A DNA stretch of 64,000 bases from Argonema galeatum A003/A1 (GTDB lineage: Bacteria; Cyanobacteriota; Cyanobacteriia; Cyanobacteriales; Aerosakkonemataceae): positions 1 to 64,000 of the forward strand of contig NZ_JAIQZM010000003.1 of assembly GCF_023333595.1 (NCBI RefSeq), written 5' to 3'. Below, one piece after another: positions 8,363 through 16,233 of the stretch (its first letter is position 1; every line of letters starts with the position of its first letter). Under the pieces are notes generated by a model. It had not been told where the DNA came from. It did no database searches and saw only the letters and a program-made list of their open reading frames with translations. The position numbers and the translations under genes are program-made.

Positions 8363-8557
8363 TCAGGTTCCTGGTTGTAGGTGGGCTTCTTTTTGTAAAT
8401 CTAACAAAAATTTGGCGACATCCTCAGCAATTTCTATAGTTTCTTGTATTGTTTTTCCTTCGGCAACCAAACCCTGTAAATCATCACTGGTAGCAACAAA
8501 ATATTCTTGACCATTTTCGATCAATTTTTCAACCTTGAGTCTGATTAGTGTTTGCAT
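8363..8557 (-). CDS. orphan HicB-like antitoxin
   Basis: A 64-residue protein starting MQTLIRLKVEKLIENGQEY, with FVATSDDLQGLVAEGKTIQE, a HicB-like fold of the DUF1902 type. Such proteins are normally followed by a small HicA. Here the next gene 4 bases away is the R-M N-terminal half, and no hicA is seen nearby. I chose the ATG at 8557 over the GTG- or TTG-led extension to 8578. It could be a remnant of another module at this site or a genuine accessory antitoxin. Confidence 0.75.
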   Translation of the reverse strand: MQTLIRLKVEKLIENGQEYFVATSDDLQGLVAEGKTIQETIEIAEDVAKFLLDLQKEAHLQPGT

Positions 8558-8646
8558 TTGCTTAACCTTTCCACACAAAAGTGAACAATTTTTAGCAGCT
8601 TAAGAGTAGCTACCTCAAGTTTAGATAGGATTATATTAAATTATAC

Positions 8647-8780
8647 ATTACTCCCTTCCCGGTAGAAGACTATGTATAGTGGCAGGGCGAAGCATTGCGG
8701 GATTAATCTTAATTCACTAGCGAAACGTTAATTCCGCAATGCTTCGCCCCTACATAATCTTTTGGCGGGAAGGGAGTAAT
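8647..8780. repeat. MITE with ATTACTCCCTTCCCG terminal inverted repeats
   Basis: A 134-base element ending in ATTACTCCCTTCCCG and CGGGAAGGGAGTAAT, with inner arms AGGGCGAAGCATTGCGG and CCGCAATGCTTCGCCCC. TAC flanks both sides and may be a target duplication. Its core (including CTAGCGAAACGTTAATTC) recurs in the opposite orientation at 62069-62190. It has no transposase and would need one in trans. Confidence 0.8.
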
Positions 8781-8861
8781 TACCCCAAACTCTTTTAAAT
8801 TATCTCTAATCTGTTCCTCCAACTTTCCCGACTTACTAAACTGTTCTATTGTCTGCGTCAT
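8709..8861 (-). pseudogene. truncated ORF running into the MITE
   Basis: A 50-codon frame begins with an ATG overlapping the DUF1016 stop (ATGA) and reads MTQTIEQFSKSGKLEEQIRD before entering the MITE, where it ends. The 5' part (about 27 codons) is arranged like a genuine translationally coupled gene and resembles the amphipathic N-terminus of restriction-system subunits, but I cannot name it. The rest of the gene appears lost to the element. Confidence 0.5.
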
Positions 8862-9904
8862 AACTCCTCCTCAATTTCTACATCCACCGCTTCTAACTCA
8901 GCTTTTAACTGCTCAATAGTCGGCAAACTGCCCTGTAACTGCTCCGGTAAAGCCTCCCGCAATTGATAAGTAGAAACCCCGATCGGTTTATTCATATCCC
9001 GCAAAGCATATTCAACTATTTTCTGCTTTTTATTCTTACATAATATTATCCCAAGAGTTGGCATATCATCTCGGTGTCTCAGTAAATCATCCACAGCGGA
9101 AACATAGAAACTCATCTTACCCGAAAACTCTGGTTTAAAGGCTTCTACCTTCAAATCAATTACCACAAAACAACGCAAATGTCAATGATAAAATAATAAA
9201 TCAATATAAAAATCTTCCCCTTCAACCTCCAGATGATACTGACTGCCTACAAAAGCAAATCCTACCCCCAATTCCAGCAAAAAATCGCGGATGTGTTCGA
9301 TTAAAGCTTTCTCTAATTCTCGCTCTTGCGCTTCTTTTCCTAAACTGATAAAATCAAAGTTATAAGGGTCTTTCAATAACTGTTGAGCGAGTTCGGATTG
9401 GGGGTTTGGAAGAGTACGAGAGAAGTTAGTATCCGCTTTTCCTTGCCGCCGATATAGCCCACTTTCGATTTGATGGACTAATACATTTCGACTCCATCCT
9501 TGCTCGATAGTTTGACGAATATACCACTCGCGCTCAACGGGATCTTTCACAGTATCCAAAATGCGGACATTATGCCCCCAAGGAATTTGTGCAACAACCT
9601 GTTGCACAAATTCAAAATCGGGGTAAGTTTCGGCAAAACTCCTCATATACTTGAGATTGCGAGATGAGAAACCCTTCATTCCAGGAAAAGCTTTTCGCAA
9701 GTCAGTCGCCAAACGCTCTATAACTTTAGCACCCCATCCTTGTTGCTGTTGTCGATTTAAAATATCTTGTCCAATTTGCCAATATAGTAATACTAATTCC
9801 CGGTTAATAGAAAGTGATGCCCGTACTTGTGCGTTACGGATACGTTCTTTCAATTCCCGCAGAAAATCATTATAGTCTTCTGGAAGTGATAAACTGTTCG
9901 CCAT
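8858..9904 (-). pseudogene. DUF1016 (YhcG-like) nuclease gene interrupted by TGA
   Basis: Codons 1-240 encode the DUF1016 N-terminal helical domain (YNDFLRELKERIRNAQ, ELVLLYWQIGQ, WGHN) and enter the PDDEXK nuclease domain (FVGSQYHLEVEGEDFYIDLL). A TGA at 9182-9184 follows LLFYH. The same frame resumes with HLRCFVVIDLKVEAFKPEF and finishes normally at 8858. Relatives have Leu at the stop position, so a single base change explains it. The catalytic region is split, so the product is probably inactive unless the stop is read through or is a sequencing error. A TTG at 9178 could restart translation. YhcG-like proteins are often found beside restriction-modification genes. Confidence 0.85.
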
Positions 9905-10123
9905 AGCCAGATCGATCGCATTTATGACTGATAAGCAATTATCAGACTATCTACTGCATCACTGCATAGCTTATCAGCATTTCTTAACAACCCCGTCAGG
10001 CGATCGCACCTATTCCCCAGTAGTCGGAGGTAATGGAAAGGGGTGGAGTTAAAAATGAATGAATAATGATAAAAAAACCTCTTGTCTTCCCCCAATAGAT
10101 AGATGTATAATTCGTTATGTAAG

Positions 10124-10300
10124 AAGGGGAGTAGCTGCTAGCTCAATATTTAGCTAGCCCATCTGAATCAACATACTGGCGATGAGCCTGGTTCAGGTGA
10201 CAAGTTTGTGAAGCTCAAGCCGATGTAAAGGTTGGGCCAAAGCATTAAAGACTTGCAAGCGAGACCTTCACTAAGTTCACATCTGATGTGAGCTTGGTGA
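10124..10300 (+). ncRNA. yybP-ykoY (Mn2+) riboswitch
   Basis: The aptamer starts GGGGAGTAGCTG and continues with the conserved ATCTGAATCAACATACTGG, GATGAGCCTGGTTCAGG and GCGAGACCTTCAC blocks of the yybP-ykoY family. It closes with a strong stem, CTTCACTAAGTTCAC paired with GTGAGCTTGGTGAAG. This family binds Mn2+ and activates manganese export genes. It lies directly upstream of a TMEM165/GDT1-type exporter, which supports the call. The 3' boundary is approximate. Confidence 0.88.
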
Positions 10301-10317
10301 AGTGTAACTGCATTCAT

Positions 10318-10357
10318 CAAGCTCACTCAGAAAGATAGGAAACCTGAGAGGAGCTTG
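10318..10357 (+). promoter_or_regulatory. RBS-sequestering hairpin (riboswitch expression platform)
   Basis: CAAGCTC and CTCAG on the 5' side pair with CTGAG and GAGCTTG on the 3' side. The 3' strand includes the GAGAGGAG Shine-Dalgarno, 9 bases before the ATG. This suggests that Mn2+ binding to the aptamer controls translation by freeing the ribosome site. The mechanism is inferred; the pairing is visible. Confidence 0.65.
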
Positions 10358-10362
10358 AGAGA

Positions 10363-10995
10363 ATGCTGACAGCTTTTACAGCCGGTTTATTACTAATTAC
10401 AGTTTCGGAATTAGGGGATAAAACCTTTTTTATCGCCGCGATATTGGCGATGCGGCATTCCAGAAGGCTGGTATTTGCGGGTGCGATCGCAGCTTTAGCA
10501 GCAATGACGGTATTGTCTGTTTTAGTGGGACAAGCGGCATCTCTTCTACCCAAGCAGTATGTTTCTTACGCCGAAATTGCTTTGTTTGTTGGCTTTGGGC
10601 TGAAGTTACTGTATGACGCCAGTAAAATGTCAGCTAAGGCTGAATGCGAGGAAGCAGAAGAAGCGCTAGCGGCAGTTAAGGAAGCTGAGTTAAAAATGCC
10701 GTGTTACAGAAGCAATTTTGGGATCGTACTAAAAGCTTTTATGATGACGTTTGTGGCCGAGTGGGGCGATCGGACCCAATTTGCCACCATCACCTTAGCA
10801 GCATCCTACAATCCAGTCGGAGTGACCGCAGGTGCCATTTTAGGTCATGGGATTTGTGCGGCGATCGCAGTTATTGGGGGACGCTTGATAGCAAAACGAA
10901 TTTCTGAGCGTACCATGACTGCTTTGGGAGGATTGTTATTCCTGATCTTTGGAGTATTAGCATGGGTAGAAGGGGCTAGAACACCTATTCAGTAA
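10363..10995 (+). CDS. TMEM165/GDT1 (UPF0016) family cation exporter, probable Mn2+ exporter
   Basis: A 210-residue protein with six predicted membrane helices in two homologous halves. The two family signatures are SELGDKT (residues 15-21) and AEWGDRT (132-138), whose acidic residues bind the ion. Cyanobacterial members such as Mnx export Mn2+ from the cytosol. The Mn2+ riboswitch directly upstream makes manganese the likely substrate. The last residues (ARTPIQ) and the stop codon are encoded by sequence shared with a repeat copy at 60890-60910, so the C-terminus was probably altered by element insertion. Confidence 0.9.
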   Translation: MLTAFTAGLLLITVSELGDKTFFIAAILAMRHSRRLVFAGAIAALAAMTVLSVLVGQAASLLPKQYVSYAEIALFVGFGLKLLYDASKMSAKAECEEAEEALAAVKEAELKMPCYRSNFGIVLKAFMMTFVAEWGDRTQFATITLAASYNPVGVTAGAILGHGICAAIAVIGGRLIAKRISERTMTALGGLLFLIFGVLAWVEGARTPIQ

Positions 10996-11071
10996 TGGTA
11001 GGGGCGAAGCATTCGGGCTATAACTTATCGGTTTCTACCTAGATTTTCTGCCCGAATGCTTCGCCCCTACA
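10974..11071. repeat. MITE-like palindrome overlapping the exporter 3' end
   Basis: GTAGGGGCGAAGCATTCGGGC (10998 on) and its inverse ending at 11070 form long arms. The flank CTAGAACACCTATTCAGTAAT is shared with the copy at 60887-61029 and supplies the exporter stop codon. As a hairpin directly after the stop it could also end transcription. Confidence 0.7.
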
Positions 11072-11152
11072 CGCTAGGAACTTCCCCGTTCAATCCAAAA
11101 TCCTTTCATCCAAAATCCAAAATCCAAAATATATTGACTTTTGGCTTTTTAG

Positions 11153-12151
11153 TTAATTCTGCCCATCGCCGTTATTGGCGTCGGGGCTGCTATTAGGTGA
11201 GTCTTCGGGTGCGGGGCTGTTGGTGTCTGGGTTGCTATCGGGTGACTCTTCGGGAGCTGGGGATGCAGATGCGAGCTGATTGATTTGGTCTTTATACTTG
11301 GCTGGGGCTAATAACGCAGCAGAAGAGAACAGGGGTTGAGCTTGGTCATTTTTACCTTGTTGTCGCAGCACAATAGCCTTGGCTAACACTGGGCGAAAGT
11401 CGTCTTTGTCGCCTTTGATAGCTTTATCGTAGGCTGCGATCGCTTCGTCGTAGCGTTGCTGTTCGGCATAAACTCGTCCCGACATCAACCGTATAGAAAC
11501 TTCATCTATAGTGCCCGGTTTAATTTGATTGAGCTTAGACGCATTATCCAGCGTATCTTGCAATAATCCAATCGCCGCTTCCGGGCGTTGTTGATCTAAA
11601 AGCAAGTTCACGAGCCCGTCCAAAGCATTGAGGTCGGCTGGTTTAGACTCCAAAATCGTGCGATAAACTGTGGCAGCACCCTCAAGATCGCCCATTTGCT
11701 GCTTAGTTTGGGCTAACAGAACGGCATATTCTGTTTGTTCTGGATTAAGTTTAGCCAGTTTTTCTAAGGGTTCGATCGTATCTTTGAGACTGCCCACTCC
11801 CAGCCTAACCAATTCTAGCCTGGTATCGATCAGTCCTTGCAGTGCCGTTCGATCCTCTGGTTTGCGCTGCAAAACCAGTTCGTAACCCTTAGCCTGGGTT
11901 TCCAGTTCTGCTTGCTTTGCTTTGTTTGACTCAACAGCAGGTGCTGCCGTTGTTCCAGCAGACGGTTGTTCTTGCTGAAAAGCTTTACTCAAAAAGGGAA
12001 AAAGCGAAGACCTCCCAAGCAGAAATCCTCCAATGGCAATCAATACCAGTAGCAACACTGCACTAATTAACCAGCGCTGCTTGGCTTCGCCAGACGATTT
12101 GCGAACTCGCTTTTGGGACACAGGACTGCTTTGAACTCTAACTAATGACAT
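11153..12151 (-). CDS. membrane-anchored TPR protein
   Basis: A 332-residue protein from the ATG at 12151. It has a short basic N-terminus (SQKRVRKSSGEAKQRW), one membrane helix (about residues 28-50) and several tetratricopeptide repeats (for example YAVLLAQTKQQMGDLEGAAT and YDEAIAAYDKAIKGDKDDF). A low-complexity Ser/Pro/Asn tail follows. TPRs mediate protein-protein contacts, so it is probably a scaffold facing the periplasm or thylakoid lumen. The partner is unknown. It lies just downstream of a paralogue of the same design and may share its transcript. Confidence 0.8.
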   Translation of the reverse strand: MSLVRVQSSPVSQKRVRKSSGEAKQRWLISAVLLLVLIAIGGFLLGRSSLFPFLSKAFQQEQPSAGTTAAPAVESNKAKQAELETQAKGYELVLQRKPEDRTALQGLIDTRLELVRLGVGSLKDTIEPLEKLAKLNPEQTEYAVLLAQTKQQMGDLEGAATVYRTILESKPADLNALDGLVNLLLDQQRPEAAIGLLQDTLDNASKLNQIKPGTIDEVSIRLMSGRVYAEQQRYDEAIAAYDKAIKGDKDDFRPVLAKAIVLRQQGKNDQAQPLFSSAALLAPAKYKDQINQLASASPAPEESPDSNPDTNSPAPEDSPNSSPDANNGDGQN

Positions 12152-12183
12152 TATCAACCCTTATTCCCTATTGCCAAGCGTTC

Positions 12184-12912
12184 CTAATTTTTATTGGGGT
12201 CAGATTCGGTCGCGGGTGCAGCTGGTGCAGCTGGGCTATTTGTCGGTGGAGAGTTAGTTGAGGGACTCGTTTGGGCTGGCGTTCGAGTTTCCAGCCGCTT
12301 GATTTGAGCCTTGACTTGCTCTTTTAACTCCGCAGGAGCTATATCGGCTGCTGAGGCAAAGAGGGACTTGGCTTCTGCTGTTTTGCCTTGTTGTTGCAGC
12401 ACAATACCCTTGGCTAACAATAGTCGATAGTCTTCTTTGTTGGTTTTAATGGCCCGATCGAAAACTGCGATCGCATCATCGTAGCGCTGCTGCTGAGCAT
12501 AAACGCTTCCCAAATCCAACTGCGCCGCAAAATCATCAGGATTGAGGCTCGCCAGTTTTTCCAGGGGTGGAATCGTATCCTTGATGTCACCCAATGCCAG
12601 CTGAGCTAGTTGTTGGCGAGCGGACAGCAATCCCCTTAGAGCCGTCTGATTATCTGGCTCCCGCTGCAAAACCAACTCGTAACCCTTAGCCCTAGCTTGC
12701 AGTTCCTGTTGTATAGCCGTCGCTTGAGCTTGAACGGATGGCGCTGTTCTGCTAACAGACGGTTGGTCTTGCTTAAAAACTGCACCCAAAATGGGAAAGA
12801 ACGAAAATCCCACAAAGGCAAAGACTGCTACGATCAACAGCCCATTAATTAACCAGCGACTGCGCTTTTGAGACACACTAATGTTTTGAACTCTGATCGT
12901 ATTATCAACCAT
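12184..12912 (-). CDS. membrane-anchored TPR protein (paralogue)
   Basis: A 242-residue protein from ATG 12912 (MVDNTIRVQNISVSQKRSRW). A single membrane helix precedes TPRs (YDDAIAVFDRAIKTNKEDYR) and a Pro/Thr/Ala-rich tail. It shares phrases such as AKGYELVLQR and the RYDxAIA TPR with the downstream gene, showing tandem duplication followed by loss of some repeats. The 13 codons upstream of 12912 are less likely to be translated. Positions 12913-13304 hold no recognisable gene or RNA. Confidence 0.8.
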   Translation of the reverse strand: MVDNTIRVQNISVSQKRSRWLINGLLIVAVFAFVGFSFFPILGAVFKQDQPSVSRTAPSVQAQATAIQQELQARAKGYELVLQREPDNQTALRGLLSARQQLAQLALGDIKDTIPPLEKLASLNPDDFAAQLDLGSVYAQQQRYDDAIAVFDRAIKTNKEDYRLLLAKGIVLQQQGKTAEAKSLFASAADIAPAELKEQVKAQIKRLETRTPAQTSPSTNSPPTNSPAAPAAPATESDPNKN

Positions 12913-13304
12913 CTGGGGAATAGGGAATAGGAAAAAAAGACTATTCTCCATGCCCTTTTGCCCAATTTCCCAGGCTCTAGAGCCTAAATTTACAGAAACT
13001 TTGCGGATTGCAGCTTAAATCGATTGCATTCAGTACAATAGGCAGGCTGATTTAATCATCAGTCCGCGATCGCCAACGGCAGTACACCTGCAACGACAGT
13101 CCAAGTCGGCGATGTTCGCAACCAGTAAACTCCGAAGGAAGGCGAGAGCGAATAGAGTAGTAGATAAAGGTTTTGGCTTATGGCTGATACAAGCTATTGG
13201 CAAATAGTCTTAGTTCCAAGCTGGGCATTTTTCGCCCAAGTCTAGTTTGTACCTATCTCTCACGAAAAGCCAGAAAAAGTGCGTCTCCGCTGCAAGGAGT
13301 TCTT

Positions 13305-14315
13305 ATGAGTACCTCTCCGAATCAGTTCCCCCAGTCTTCTAGCGGTTCTGACCAAGCTCAGACCGGCGAGCCGGTCATTCGTCGGCCCAATCCGCCCAAG
13401 CCCGCTGTAACTACCCCTCCTACCCCTGCCCCAGCAGCTACCTCTCCTGCCCCTGCCCCAGCGGCTAATGCCCCCACACCAGGGGGTAACGATGCCAACA
13501 CTTCTGGTGAGGCAGGGTCGCCCGCAAGAGATAGCGATCGACGGCAAGAACCCATTCCGCCACCAAGTGAACCGATGCAGTACCGGGCCATTGGCTTGGT
13601 GCGGGGGAAATACCTCCCCAGTGCAGATCAATTCACGCGCGGGGCCTTGCTGGCGAGCGACGATCATGCGATCGATGCCGTGTTATTAGGTCGCATTATG
13701 AGTCTGGTGAAAAATCACCTGGATTTAGAAACCGAACACCTGTGGGTTGTCTATCCACGGACGCGACTAAACGACGATGCCCTCCACGTCCAAATTGTTG
13801 GCGTTTGGGAGCCAGAAAGACTTGACAAAACTTTGTCTTCCACCGATGAAGAGGCAACTGAACCAACTGAGGCATCGAGTCCCAAGGATCTAGAACCTGA
13901 AAGTCTAGCTGTTGAAGATGGTTATTTTTCCATTCGCGGCGAAGTGGTTTATCAATCTCTAGACGAAGACAAGATCGTCGTCAAGATTAGGCAAGCAGCA
14001 CGCAAGGACGAGGAAAAGCCTAAATTTTTCAAGCTGACACTTAACGGGGTTTTAGAAAAAAAAGCTGTGGGCTACTTCTGGGAATTTCATATCCAGCGAC
14101 AGGCTAACAATCTGCTGATTAAGGAGGCAAAAGAGATCGCAGTCTTGAGCCCGAAAAAGCCGAGAAAGCCGTTTAAAGGAGGCGGACGACCGGGTGGTAA
14201 AAAGCCCTGGCAACCCCCCCACACTGGTAACCGTCCAGCACTTACGGGGGGTAAACCGCCTGATAAGCCAATCCCCCGACCCACTAAGCGCCCTCAACCG
14301 AGTAATGGGGAATAA
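13305..14315 (+). CDS. proline-rich cyanobacterial protein of unknown function
   Basis: A 336-residue protein. The ATG at 13305 has AAGGAG 5 bases upstream, so I prefer it to the ATG at 13197. It has a Pro/Ala/Ser-rich disordered N-terminus (about residues 1-90), a folded middle (QYRAIGLVRGKYLPSADQFT to VLEKKAVGYFWEFHI) and a basic Gly/Pro/Lys-rich tail. The tail could bind nucleic acid or a partner. I believe related proteins are widespread in cyanobacteria without known function. No operon partner is visible. Confidence 0.8.
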   Translation: MSTSPNQFPQSSSGSDQAQTGEPVIRRPNPPKPAVTTPPTPAPAATSPAPAPAANAPTPGGNDANTSGEAGSPARDSDRRQEPIPPPSEPMQYRAIGLVRGKYLPSADQFTRGALLASDDHAIDAVLLGRIMSLVKNHLDLETEHLWVVYPRTRLNDDALHVQIVGVWEPERLDKTLSSTDEEATEPTEASSPKDLEPESLAVEDGYFSIRGEVVYQSLDEDKIVVKIRQAARKDEEKPKFFKLTLNGVLEKKAVGYFWEFHIQRQANNLLIKEAKEIAVLSPKKPRKPFKGGGRPGGKKPWQPPHTGNRPALTGGKPPDKPIPRPTKRPQPSNGE

Positions 14316-14437
14316 AGATAAAAATCAAAAGGCAAAAGTAAAAATTATTTTCTTTCTTTTGCCTTTTGACTTTTGTCTTTTCACTTTGGGATTTAAGATG
14401 CGATCGCTTCTAGGAAAACCTGACCTAATTTTCGAGT

Positions 14438-15262
14438 TTAAGTGATATCGTCAGGATTAATACCGATCGATATGAGGTATGCAGCCAGTTTTTCTTTAGC
14501 TTGACGTTCCTGTTCTTTAGCTTGACGTTCTTGCTCTTTAGCTTGACGTTCTTGCTCTTTAGCTTGACGTTCCTGCTCTTTAGCTTGACGTTCCTGTTCC
14601 TTTTCCTGCGACAGAAGCAGCATTGCTGCTTCTGCGGTGGCAATTTTCTCTCTTTCAGTCAAGAACCTGTGACCATTCTCGTCATACCAGAATACCCATT
14701 CTCTCTCCCAGTCAGCATAGTTGTGGGATTCACACCCAATTCCTAATTCAATTTCGGGCATCCAGACCGGATTTCCTGTCAGTAACTCGTATTTATTATT
14801 CACTAACTTATAGACTTCGATTGGCTGCCTATTTTTATGCCTTCCTCTTCGACCTGCGAACAAATTATAAACCACATAGTAGAGAACGCCTAACTGTTGA
14901 TAACTTTCTAACTTATCCTCATACTCACCGTTGTACTTATGAGAAACTACTTCTATTACTAGGCTCGGTACAACATTGTTTTCTTGCCAGAACAAATAAC
15001 TGAGGCGACCACCATCACCTGTGTATCTTGGGACTCCTACTGCTAGGAATCCATCGGGGACAATAGCTGGTTTTTCCTGGTCGTGGTAAACCGCCATATC
15101 TACACCAAAGAACCAATCAGGACGGGCGCTCCAGATATCAAGTAGGATATTTAAAAGTAGATTGGGAATAAAGTTTTGAAGCTCGTTATCCACAGGAGTA
15201 TCGTCAGAGTGGGGGAGTTCTTCGGCGGTTAGTAATCTGTGTTGATTAGAAGTATTAACCAT
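14438..15262 (-). CDS. Uma2-family (DUF820) putative endonuclease, copy 1
   Basis: A 274-residue Uma2-type protein of the PD-(D/E)xK superfamily. It shows VYHDQEKPAIVPDGFLAVGV and PSLVIEVVSHKYNGEYEDKL, whose Asp and Glu-x-x would form the metal site. The C-terminus has five consecutive KEQERQA heptads, predicted to form a coiled coil, then KLAAYLISIGINPDDIT. The family is greatly expanded in cyanobacteria and its role is unproven. It is one copy of a tandem duplication with the gene at 15341. Confidence 0.85.
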   Translation of the reverse strand: MVNTSNQHRLLTAEELPHSDDTPVDNELQNFIPNLLLNILLDIWSARPDWFFGVDMAVYHDQEKPAIVPDGFLAVGVPRYTGDGGRLSYLFWQENNVVPSLVIEVVSHKYNGEYEDKLESYQQLGVLYYVVYNLFAGRRGRHKNRQPIEVYKLVNNKYELLTGNPVWMPEIELGIGCESHNYADWEREWVFWYDENGHRFLTEREKIATAEAAMLLLSQEKEQERQAKEQERQAKEQERQAKEQERQAKEQERQAKEKLAAYLISIGINPDDIT

Positions 15263-15340
15263 GATTTTTACGCCATCATTATTCCGATCGTATCATAAAC
15301 GTGCGATCGCTTCTAGGGAAACCTTCCCTAATTTTTGAGT

Positions 15341-16123
15341 TCAAGTGATATCGTCAGGATTAATACCGATCGATCTGAGGTATTCAGCTAGTTTTTCTTT
15401 AGCTTGACGTTCTTGCTCTTTAGCTTGACGTTCCTGCTCTTTAGCTTGACGTTCTTGCTCCTTTTCCTGCGACAGAAGCAGCATTGCTGCTTCTGCGGTG
15501 GCAATTTTCTCTCTTTCAGTCAAGAACCTGTGACCATTCTCGTCATACCAGAATACCCATTCTCTCTCCCAGTCAGCATAGTTGTGGGATTCACACCCAA
15601 TTCCTAATTCAATTTCGGGCATCCAGACCGGATTTCCTGTCAGTAACTCGTATTTATTATTCACTAACTTATAGACTTCGATTGGCTGCCTATTTTTATG
15701 CCTTCCTCTTCGACCTGCGAACAAATTATAAACCACATAGTAGAGAACGCCTAACTGTTGATAACTTTCTAACTTATCCTCATACTCACCGTTGTACTTA
15801 TGAGAAACTACTTCTATTACTAGGCTCGGTACAACATTGTTTTCTTGCCAGAACAAATAACTGAGGCGACCACCATCACCTGTGTATCTTGGGACTCCTA
15901 CTGCTAGGAATCCATCGGGGACAATAGCTGGTTTTTCCTGGTCGTGGTAAACCGCCATATCTACACCAAAGAACCAATCAGGACGGGCGCTCCAGATATC
16001 AAGTAGGATATTTAAAAGTAGATTGGGAATAAAGTTTTGAAGCTCGTTATCCACAGGAGTATCGTCAGAGTGGGGGAGTTCTTCGGCGGTTAGTAATCTG
16101 TGTTGATTAGAAGTATTAACCAT
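15341..16123 (-). CDS. Uma2-family (DUF820) putative endonuclease, copy 2
   Basis: A 260-residue near twin of the upstream-numbered copy. Residues 1-219 appear identical in translation. Only three KEQERQA heptads are present, and the tail reads KLAEYLRSIGINPDDIT. The catalytic candidates (VPDG and VIEVVSHK) are retained, so both copies could be active. A long open frame on the opposite strand appears in both copies only because the DNA is duplicated. Confidence 0.85.
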   Translation of the reverse strand: MVNTSNQHRLLTAEELPHSDDTPVDNELQNFIPNLLLNILLDIWSARPDWFFGVDMAVYHDQEKPAIVPDGFLAVGVPRYTGDGGRLSYLFWQENNVVPSLVIEVVSHKYNGEYEDKLESYQQLGVLYYVVYNLFAGRRGRHKNRQPIEVYKLVNNKYELLTGNPVWMPEIELGIGCESHNYADWEREWVFWYDENGHRFLTEREKIATAEAAMLLLSQEKEQERQAKEQERQAKEQERQAKEKLAEYLRSIGINPDDIT

Positions 16124-16233
16124 GATTTTTACGCCATCATTATTCCGATCGTATCATAAACGTGCGATCGGCCCTCTGTCTCCTAGCCTCTTTTGACTTT
16201 TGAATGAGTGACTTTTGACTTTTCTAGCCCCTT

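Larger units (their letters stand above)
14401..16168. repeat. tandem duplication of the Uma2 gene unit
   Basis: Two units, about 14401-15303 and 15304-16168, are nearly identical from the 3' flank (GCGATCGCTTCTAGG) through the whole gene to the 5' flank (TCGTATCATAAACGTGCGATCG). They differ in 21-base heptad units (five against three) and a few bases near the 3' ends. The near-identity implies a recent duplication or ongoing gene conversion. Confidence 0.9.

Noticed and set aside
6144..9184. TGA recoding (selenocysteine or other read-through) to explain the stops in hicA and DUF1016
   Set aside because: The expected residues differ (Gly and Leu), other genes here use TGA as a normal stop, and no recoding hairpin is evident. 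Two point mutations are simpler.
13197..13304. Earlier ATG for the proline-rich protein
   Set aside because: It has no ribosome site, while the ATG at 13305 has AAGGAG at ideal distance.
14623..15864. Two identical long open frames opposite the tandem Uma2 genes
   Set aside because: They lie antisense to real genes and are conserved only because the DNA is duplicated. They have no family resemblance or ribosome site.
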